64,000 bases of DNA, taken from Pseudomonadota bacterium. Its GTDB lineage: Bacteria; Pseudomonadota; Alphaproteobacteria; Sphingomonadales; Sphingomonadaceae. Location of the stretch: contig JAFAFE010000005.1 in NCBI GenBank assembly GCA_023423655.1, positions 124,001 through 188,000 on the forward strand. The letters run 5' to 3'. The number at the start of each line of letters is the position of its first letter. Position 1 is the first letter of the stretch. A program made the position numbers and the translations under genes. Positions 57,766 through 64,000 of the stretch are shown here, one piece after another. The notes below the pieces were generated by a model. That model ran no database searches. It was given only the letters and a program-made list of their open reading frames with translations, and had not been told where the DNA came from.

Positions 57766-58937
57766 TACAGCCCCGTCGGCACGGCTGCGGCACCGTAGAT
57801 TTCGGCAAAGCGGTTGAGCGCAAAACGGTCGGTCATGCCCGCAATATAATCGGCAATGTGACGCGCGCGTTGCGGATTGTCGGCGGGCAAGCGCGCCGCC
57901 CAATCCTCGCCCATCAAAACAGGGTCGGCAGCATAGGCGTTGAACAGGCCGGACACCACCGTGTCGGCGGCATCGGCGGCTTCAATCTGGGCTTGGTGAT
58001 AATAAAGATTATCATACATGAAGCGTTTGAGCGCGCGTTCTTCGGCCTGCATCACATCCGAAAAATTGCCGAGCGTCAGCCCCGCCGCGCGCACATCTTC
58101 GGCCGTTTCGATGCGATGCTCCATAAGCCGCGCGCGCGTTGCTTCAATCACATCATTGACCATCTGACCAATCTGGTCGCGCACCAGTTCGCGTTGCAAC
58201 CGCTCTTGCGCGACGCCCGGATAGGTTGCGATAATCCGCTCCCAACCCTTGCGAACAAAGGGTTGACCAAGAAGCTGGTCTATCGTCAACAGCCCCGCGC
58301 GCAGGCCATCGTCAATATCGTGATTGTCATAAGCAATATCGTCGGACACCGCCGCAATCTGCGCTTCCAGACTGCTTTGGCGCGCCAGATCAAGGTCGAA
58401 CGCCGCGTTCGCCTCCTCCATTGCCCAGCCGCGCTTTGTCACCGGCCCATTATGTTTAGCCAGCCCGTCGAGCGTTTCCCAACTAAGGTTCAGCCCGTCA
58501 AAATGCGGATAGACCCGCTCCAGAAACATAAGGGTTCTGAGCGTCTGCGCATTATGGTCAAAGCCGCCATGATCTTTAAGCGCGCGTTCCAGCGCCCGCT
58601 CGCCCGCATGGCCGAAAGGCGGGTGGCCGATGTCGTGCGCGAGGCATAACGCTTCGGTCAGATCTTCATTCAACCCCAGCGCGCGCGCCATCGCCCGACC
58701 GATTTGCGCGACTTCGAGGCTGTGGGTCAGCCGGACGCGGAAATGGTCGCCATCGGGCGCGACAAATACTTGCGTCTTGTGGCGCAAGCGGCGGAAGCTG
58801 ATCGAATGGACGATGCGGTCGCGGTCGCGCTGGAACGCATCGCGCGGGCCTCTTGTGGTTTTACCTTCCTCATGCAAGCGCCCCCGACTGTGTGCCGGAT
58901 CGCTTGCATAGCCCGCCAATTGCCCCCCATTGACCAT
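57765..58937 (-). CDS. dgt: deoxyguanosinetriphosphate triphosphohydrolase-like protein
   Basis: A 390-aa HD-domain protein of the type 2 Dgt family that splits dNTPs into deoxynucleoside and triphosphate. RDRIVHSISFRRLRHKTQVF starts the domain, and the metal ligands are in RLTHSLEVAQIGRAM (His) and CLAHDIGHPPFGHAGE (HD pair) near residue 100. VSDDIAYDNHDIDDGLRAG supplies the last conserved Asp. It lies between the SPOR protein and the Rossmann-fold gene in the same operon, linking dNTP balance with division genes by position only. Confidence 0.95.
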   Translation of the reverse strand: MVNGGQLAGYASDPAHSRGRLHEEGKTTRGPRDAFQRDRDRIVHSISFRRLRHKTQVFVAPDGDHFRVRLTHSLEVAQIGRAMARALGLNEDLTEALCLAHDIGHPPFGHAGERALERALKDHGGFDHNAQTLRTLMFLERVYPHFDGLNLSWETLDGLAKHNGPVTKRGWAMEEANAAFDLDLARQSSLEAQIAAVSDDIAYDNHDIDDGLRAGLLTIDQLLGQPFVRKGWERIIATYPGVAQERLQRELVRDQIGQMVNDVIEATRARLMEHRIETAEDVRAAGLTLGNFSDVMQAEERALKRFMYDNLYYHQAQIEAADAADTVVSGLFNAYAADPVLMGEDWAARLPADNPQRARHIADYIAGMTDRFALNRFAEIYGAAAVPTGL

Positions 58938-58940
58938 CGC

Positions 58941-61127
58941 TTAGCGCCTGCCGACCGGGGTGACCTCTTCGCCCGTATCGCTGGTCCAGACAAAACCGTC
59001 CCCGCCATTTTTCTTGAACGAGGCGAGCCAGCTATTGGCATCGCGCATCGTGTCGAACGGACCGACGAGCAGGCGCTGCGAACGACCGAACGGCGCGGTA
59101 TAGCCGCTCTTTTCTTTAAAGATGGTCGCATTTTTGCCCGCCGATTGACGGCGATATTCGCTGCCCATGACATTGGCCGCGCCAGTTGCAATTTGCACCC
59201 ATGTGCGCGCGGGATTATCCTTTTTCTTGGCCGCCTCGGCAGCAGCGGTGGCAGCGGCCTCGCGATCCTTGGCGGCTTGCGCATCGGCAGCGCGTTTCTT
59301 GTCGGCTTCGGCGCGGCGGGCAGCAGCAGCTTCCCGGTCGGCGCGGAGCTTGTCCTGCCGCAAGCGTTCGAGCGTTGCCGTATCCACCGGCGCTTCGGTG
59401 CGAGTGCGCACCACTTCGGGCGGGCGTACCGCTTTCACCAGATCATCCAGCGAAAAGGCTTTGAAGGTCGATTCCGGCGAGGTGACGGCAGGCGTCGGGG
59501 CCGTTGCTGCGGGCAGAGGCGCAGGGGTGGTAACCGGCGCTACATTGACCGGATCGGTAAAGCCCGGCCCGATCACCGGCCCGCCATTTGCGCTTGATGC
59601 CGGAATATCGGTGGTGACCACCGCGCTTGCGGCTGGCGCAGGTGCAGCAGCAGGTGGCGCGGAAATCGCCCGCGCGCCGCTATCGACCGGCCCCATCGGG
59701 CTCGCGGAAACAGGCGCGGAGGCGACCTGTGCGGGGGGTTGCGGCTGGGGTTGAGGTTGTGGCTGGGGAGCATTCGCCATCGCGGTTTGAACCGGCGGGC
59801 GTTGCGTTTTGGCCGCTGCAAGACGCGCGGCTTCCGCATCGCGGCGTTGCTGGGCGAGTCGCGCGGTTTCGGCCTGACGGGCGGCTTCCGCCTGTCGTGC
59901 AATTTCAGCCTCGCGCGCGACCGCAGCCTGACGGGTGGCTTCAGCCTGTCGCGCCGCTTCGGCCTGTGCAGCAGCTTGCGCGGCATTGGCATCGGCCACC
60001 CGCTTGGCTTCGGCCTGACGGGCCGCTTCGGCCTGTTTTTCCTCATGTTCTTTAAGCAGCGCAAGCTGTTCGGAACGCGATAATTTTACCGGACGGCCAT
60101 CTTCATCAACGAAACGCTTGCCCGCGAGCGGATCATTGGCAGCGGCAACGGGGGTTGCGCTGCGCCCCTTGCTGGTGTTGCGGCTCGTTTGGCGGGCAGC
60201 GGTTTGGCGTCCACCGCGCGCCGGCGCGGCTTTGGCCGCCGTGCTTGAGGCGGCGGCAGGCGCATTGCCGCCCGCATTGCGTCCGACCGCAGCCAGTTGC
60301 GCATCGCTTGTCGGGAACTGGCCATAATGGACCGCCAGCGCCATTTGCCGGTTCGACAGCCGGTTCATCTTGGTAAGATAAGGCGTGAGGCCGCTCGCGA
60401 CATTGGCGGGCATGGTCGTGCGGACAATTTCGACCGCTTCCTGTGTGCGTCCGTTCATCGCGAGGATGAAGGCGCGGTCACGCCATGCCGCGCGGTCCTT
60501 GCGCTGGAGGAGCGGCGCGATGATCTGGATCGCGCGGTCAGTCTCGCCGCCAATGCCGAGCGAAAGCGCATAGTTGCGCAACGTCTGGTCGTTGGGGCTA
60601 ACCTGCAACGCCATCTGGTAATCGCGCTGCGCCTTGGCATTGTCGCCGATAAGGTCATAAGCCATCGCGCGCTCGGCCAAAAAGCCGCGCTCCGATGTGC
60701 CAAGCTTCACCGCCTGGTCAAACATGCGCAAAGCTTCGACCGGATTTTCAAGCCGTACCAATGCGACACCCAACCCCGCCATCACGCGGCCATTATTGGG
60801 CGCAATCGAACGCGCGCGATTCAAAAATCCGTAAGCGGCCTGTGCATCGCCCAATATATTGGCGGCGGTGCCGGCATCGACCAGCGCGCTCACATCATTG
60901 CCATCGGTGCCGATGCGGGTGAGCGCACTGGTCAGCATCGCCTGCGCGTCGAGTTGCGCGCGTTCGGCGGCACTAATCTGCGGCGCGGGATTGTTGGCAG
61001 GGGGCGTCGTGCTAATCTGGGCGGCGAGGCTTGCACCGGAGGCGGGAATCAAAAGCGCAAGCGCCAAAGCCGACGCGCGCGTAACAGCATTTGTCCGCGG
61101 CAATTTCACACATTTTTTGTTCTTCAT
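58941..61127 (-). CDS. SPOR-domain protein with TPR repeats and coiled coil
   Basis: A 728-aa periplasmic or envelope protein. An N-terminal signal stretch (ALALALLIPASGASLAAQ) ends near residue 37; several TPR-like units follow (about 45-270: NILGDAQAAYGFLNRARSIAPNN; LGTSERGFLAERAMAYDLIGDNAKAQRDY). A long Ala/Glu/Arg-rich coiled coil with a repeated QAEAARQAE pattern covers about 360-440, then a Pro/Ala linker, a second KKRAADAQA coil and a C-terminal SPOR domain of 75 residues. SPOR domains bind denuded glycan at the division septum, so a role with FtsZ is plausible. ATG 61127 has GGAG close by. Confidence 0.87.
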   Translation of the reverse strand: MKNKKCVKLPRTNAVTRASALALALLIPASGASLAAQISTTPPANNPAPQISAAERAQLDAQAMLTSALTRIGTDGNDVSALVDAGTAANILGDAQAAYGFLNRARSIAPNNGRVMAGLGVALVRLENPVEALRMFDQAVKLGTSERGFLAERAMAYDLIGDNAKAQRDYQMALQVSPNDQTLRNYALSLGIGGETDRAIQIIAPLLQRKDRAAWRDRAFILAMNGRTQEAVEIVRTTMPANVASGLTPYLTKMNRLSNRQMALAVHYGQFPTSDAQLAAVGRNAGGNAPAAASSTAAKAAPARGGRQTAARQTSRNTSKGRSATPVAAANDPLAGKRFVDEDGRPVKLSRSEQLALLKEHEEKQAEAARQAEAKRVADANAAQAAAQAEAARQAEATRQAAVAREAEIARQAEAARQAETARLAQQRRDAEAARLAAAKTQRPPVQTAMANAPQPQPQPQPQPPAQVASAPVSASPMGPVDSGARAISAPPAAAPAPAASAVVTTDIPASSANGGPVIGPGFTDPVNVAPVTTPAPLPAATAPTPAVTSPESTFKAFSLDDLVKAVRPPEVVRTRTEAPVDTATLERLRQDKLRADREAAAARRAEADKKRAADAQAAKDREAAATAAAEAAKKKDNPARTWVQIATGAANVMGSEYRRQSAGKNATIFKEKSGYTAPFGRSQRLLVGPFDTMRDANSWLASFKKNGGDGFVWTSDTGEEVTPVGRR

Positions 61128-61191
61128 GGGCTCCAGCCTATAGCATGGTTCACCTGAACCAAAGCTAACATTTTGACGCCGTAGAAATGAC

Positions 61192-61222
61192 AATCCCGGC
61201 ACGCTTGCGACGTACCGGGATT
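61192..61222 (-). terminator. putative terminator of ftsZ
   Basis: Minus-strand hairpin AATCCCGGTACG / CGTGCCGGGATT (12 bp, one G-U) with a 7-nt loop, 34 bp after the ftsZ stop codon. The T-run after it is poor, so it may only slow transcription. Confidence 0.5.
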
Positions 61223-61255
61223 CATCCGCGTCAAACGCGCTATACGCGCAATCGC

Positions 61256-62764
61256 TTACTGGTTGTTCTGGCGGTTGAGAAAACGCGGAATGTCGATTTT
61301 CTCTTCTTCGCCTTCGCCCTCACCGTCCGGCTTGCGCGCATTGCCGCGCGACAGGTTGGACATGCGTTCGAACAAAGTGCCGCCGCCGGTCGAAACGCGC
61401 GGGCTTGCCGGAGCGTCGGCCTGCTGCGCGGGGGCAGCGGGTGCGGCTTCGGGGGCATCCAGCACCAGTTCGTCGGCAGGCGCATCAAATTCGGAGCCAA
61501 GATCGTCATAGACAATCTTTTGCGCTGGCGCATCAGGTGCAGTCACCCCGCCTTGATTGTCGGCCACCGGTTCAGGCGGCGTCAATTCGATCGGCGCTTC
61601 GTCGCTATTATGCGCAGGCGCATCGAAACCGGACGCAGCTTCGGGTGCCGGAGCGGCGGGCGCAGGCGTTTCGGCTTGCGGCGCGCTATAGGTTGAAGCC
61701 GCAGCAGCGGGCGCGGCCGGAATCGGCGTCGGCTTGCGCGCGGCGGGGAAGGAGAAAGCCCGCGTCGGCTGCGCGCGTTGTTCAGCGGCGGCTTCGGCGT
61801 CGGCATCAATGCCGGTCGCTACAACCGACACGCGGATTTTGCCTTGCAGATTGTCGTTGAACGCCGAACCCCAGATGATGTTCGCATCGGGATCGACCAG
61901 CTCTCGGATATGGTTCGCCGCTTCGTCGACTTCCATCAGGCGCATATCTTCGCCGCCAGTGATCGAGATGATAACGCCCTTCGCGCCGCGCATCGACACG
62001 CCGTCGAGCAACGGGTTGGCAATCGCTTTTTCGGCAGCTTCGAGCGCACGGCCATCGCCATCCGCTTCGCCGGTGCCCATCATCGCCTTGCCCATTTCGT
62101 GCATTACGGAGCGCACGTCGGCAAAGTCGAGGTTGATAAGGCCGGGCATGACCATGAGGTCGGTAATACCGCGCACGCCTTGTTGCAGCACTTCGTCGGC
62201 CATCTGGAACGCTTCCTTGAAGGTCGTGTTCGGATTGGCGACAAGGAACAGATTCTGGTTCGGAATGACGATCAACGTATCGACATTTTTCTGTAACTCT
62301 TCGATACCCGATTCCGCCGAACGCATCCGGCGCGAGCCTTCAAAGGTGAAGGGCTTGGTCACAACGCCGACGGTGAGGATACCGCGGTCACGCGCCACTT
62401 TGGCGATGACGGGCGCAGCGCCCGTGCCGGTGCCGCCGCCCATGCCAGCCGCGATAAAGCACATATGCGCGCCTTCGAGCGCCTGCTCGATGGTCGCGAT
62501 AGTTTCTTCGGCAGCAGCGCGGCCCACTTCGGGGCGCGATCCGGCGCCAAGGCCTTGTGTAATATCGGGGCCGAGCTGGATGCGGCGCTCTGCGGGCGAA
62601 GAGTTTAGCGCCTGCGCGTCGGTATTGGCGACGACAAAATCGACACCTTCGACACTTGCGGCAATCATGTTCGCGATCGCGTTGCCACCGGCACCGCCAA
62701 CGCCGATGACGGCGATACGCGGCTTCAATTCGTCAACCTGCGGAGGACGGATATCAATGCTCAT
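61256..62764 (-). CDS. ftsZ: cell division protein FtsZ
   Basis: A 502-aa tubulin-like GTPase that forms the division ring. The GTP-binding motif GGGTGTG is at 109-115, VGGAGGNAIANMIAA near 22-36, and the T7 loop in LINLDFADVRSVMHEMG. After the globular core (to about 320) there is a Pro/Ala/Glu-rich linker of over 150 residues, longer than in E. coli, ending in the conserved peptide DIPRFLNRQNNQ that binds FtsA and other partners. The 168 bp between ftsA and ftsZ contain no gene. Confidence 0.97.
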   Translation of the reverse strand: MSIDIRPPQVDELKPRIAVIGVGGAGGNAIANMIAASVEGVDFVVANTDAQALNSSPAERRIQLGPDITQGLGAGSRPEVGRAAAEETIATIEQALEGAHMCFIAAGMGGGTGTGAAPVIAKVARDRGILTVGVVTKPFTFEGSRRMRSAESGIEELQKNVDTLIVIPNQNLFLVANPNTTFKEAFQMADEVLQQGVRGITDLMVMPGLINLDFADVRSVMHEMGKAMMGTGEADGDGRALEAAEKAIANPLLDGVSMRGAKGVIISITGGEDMRLMEVDEAANHIRELVDPDANIIWGSAFNDNLQGKIRVSVVATGIDADAEAAAEQRAQPTRAFSFPAARKPTPIPAAPAAAASTYSAPQAETPAPAAPAPEAASGFDAPAHNSDEAPIELTPPEPVADNQGGVTAPDAPAQKIVYDDLGSEFDAPADELVLDAPEAAPAAPAQQADAPASPRVSTGGGTLFERMSNLSRGNARKPDGEGEGEEEKIDIPRFLNRQNNQ

Positions 62765-62932
62765 TCAACTTGGCTCCCTCACCCCATTTTCGACAAATGG
62801 GCTAAAAAATATATTCGAACAGCCCCCTGCTCGTTCCGCTCAGCTTTGCACTAATTTTGGACCGGAAGCACGTATAAATTTAACCTTTTAGTAACGCGAC
62901 TGTAAATTTCATGCCTCTTTTGGGGCAACTCG

Positions 62933-64000
62933 TCAGAAATTGCTACGGAATGCGGCAACAAGCCTGTCGAGCAGGGCTGGTCCCGATGCGCGGACAACCT
63001 CTTGCTCCTCGATGGAAAGCGAGCGCAAATCAACCGGATCGGACGCCGCATATTGCACCAATCCGGCCAGCGTTGCGAACGCCGGACCGGCATGGGCTTC
63101 GGGCAATCCGATAAGCCCTTTGGGGCGGCCAATCCGCACCGCGCGGCCCAATGCGCTTTGGGCATAATCGGCCATACCTTTCAAATCCCCCCCGCCCCCT
63201 GCCAGCACCACCTGCCGCCCGACAGGGCCGGTAAAGCCCAGATCTTTCAATGCCTTGCCGATTTCGGTCAACATATAGTCAAGCCGTTGGCGGATCACCG
63301 AAATAAGCTGCGCGCGGTTGACCTTCACCCCGTCGGTTTCCAGCGCATTGGTGGGCGGTGCAAGCTCGATCATCTCGCGGCTGTCCTGCGGGCTGGGCGT
63401 CGCCGAGCCATAGAAGCATTTGGCGCGCTCCGCCTGACTGCGCCGCACTCCGAAAGCCGAGGCAATATCGTCGGTAATGTCGGATGCGCCAAACGGGAGC
63501 GAGGTCAGGCCAACCAGCATCCCGCCTGCAAATAATGACACATTTGTGACGGACGCGCCGATCTCGACCAAAGCGACACCCAAATCGCGCTCTTCGGCAG
63601 ACAGGCACGCCATGCCCGTTGCCATAGGTGAGGCGACGATGGTTTCGACATTGAGATGCGCTTGGCGCACGCACATATCGAGATTGCGCACCGGCGATCC
63701 GTCCGCCAGCACGACATGGATATCGACGCCGAGCCGGTCGGCATGGAGGCCGAGCGGATGCTTGACCCCGGCCAAGCCATCCAGCGTATAAAGCGCGGGC
63801 TGGGCGTGGAGCACCATGCGGCCATCGGGATCAATCGTGCTGCGCCCTGCCGCCAGCAGGTCATCAATATCTTCCTGCTCGACCCGGTGCCCGCCCAATT
63901 CAACTTCTACGCGCGCAATATCGCTCGACAGGCCACCGGCGGAAAAGCTTACCCACACATCTTCGATATTGGTGCCCGCAATGCGTTCGGCCTGTTCGAT
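62933..64000 (-). CDS. ftsA: cell division protein FtsA (3' part)
   Basis: At least 355 codons of the actin-like membrane anchor of the Z-ring; the frame continues beyond 64000, so the N-terminus is missing. VEIGASVTNVSLFAGGMLVGLTSLPFGASDITDDIA is the second phosphate-binding region, FTGPVGRQVVLAGGGGDLKGM the adenosine motif, and the end (SIEEQEVVRASGPALLDRLV AAFRSNF) matches the amphipathic C-terminal part. ftsA precedes ftsZ as usual; ftsQ and the dcw cluster should lie to the right of the window. Confidence 0.95.
   Translation of the reverse strand: MEQAERIAGTNIEDVWVSFSAGGLSSDIARVEVELGGHRVEQEDIDDLLAAGRSTIDPDGRMVLHAQPALYTLDGLAGVKHPLGLHADRLGVDIHVVLADGSPVRNLDMCVRQAHLNVETIVASPMATGMACLSAEERDLGVALVEIGASVTNVSLFAGGMLVGLTSLPFGASDITDDIASAFGVRRSQAERAKCFYGSATPSPQDSREMIELAPPTNALETDGVKVNRAQLISVIRQRLDYMLTEIGKALKDLGFTGPVGRQVVLAGGGGDLKGMADYAQSALGRAVRIGRPKGLIGLPEAHAGPAFATLAGLVQYAASDPVDLRSLSIEEQEVVRASGPALLDRLVAAFRSNF

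Overview
The window reads as the chromosome of a sphingomonad (Alphaproteobacteria, Sphingomonadales; Sphingopyxis/Sphingorhabdus-like, inferred from gene content and order, not from a search). Supporting points are the isoaspartate methyltransferase - TolC - PopZ-like order, the ftsA-ftsZ-SPOR-dgt order, split gcvPA/gcvPB, Entner-Doudoroff zwf-edd, a ligase-associated Lhr-type helicase, and many families of palindromic intergenic repeats.

Region 1 (1-16.75 kb) looks like a decayed genomic island at the 3' end of tRNA-Cys(GCA). A P4-type tyrosine integrase beside the tRNA is broken by two frameshifts and an amber codon, and a fragment of an isochorismatase-family hydrolase lies further in. 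The rest is a specialised acyl-CoA degradation cluster. The plus strand carries a partial acyl-CoA dehydrogenase, two family III CoA-transferases, an AMP-forming acyl-CoA synthetase, a probable heteromeric pair of acyl-CoA dehydrogenases and a MarR regulator. The minus strand carries nitronate monooxygenase, an alpha-methylacyl-CoA racemase-like protein, a MaoC hydratase, a hot-dog thioesterase, an NDP-forming acyl-CoA synthetase and a crotonase. Racemase plus hydratase 2 plus paired dehydrogenases suggests beta-oxidation of an alpha-methyl-branched side chain (steroid, bile acid or terpenoid); the substrate cannot be read from sequence. A 12-bp palindrome TATGNNNNCATA occurs three times in the two minus-strand promoter regions and is a candidate operator.

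Region 2 (16.75-31.2 kb): tRNA-Cys, isoaspartate methyltransferase-like protein, TolC-family protein, PopZ-like protein, then a valine catabolic set on the minus strand (mmsA, isobutyryl-CoA dehydrogenase, crotonase, 3-hydroxyisobutyryl-CoA hydrolase, mmsB) with a class I PHA synthase and small exported proteins among them. A LysR regulator diverges from mmsA across two palindromes.

Region 3 (31.2-43.4 kb): ribosomal operon rpsF-rpsR-rplI, a PAP2 phosphatase, a divergent murein-recycling pair (Mpl/MurC-like ligase and LD-carboxypeptidase), the fatty acid genes fabD, fabG, acpP, fabF with mltG, and the Lhr-type helicase. The helicase reading frame contains about 290 bp of palindromic repeat, translated in frame.

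Region 4 (43.4-57 kb): zwf and edd, an exported methyltransferase-fold protein, an EamA transporter, an entericidin-type small lipoprotein, a DUF938 methyltransferase, a GAF histidine kinase without a partner, and the glycine cleavage operon gcvT-gcvH-gcvPA-gcvPB behind a tandem glycine riboswitch.

Region 5 (57-64 kb): an NAD(P)-binding protein, dgt, a TPR/SPOR protein, ftsZ and the C-terminal part of ftsA, all on the minus strand and pointing away from the cell-division cluster beyond the right edge.
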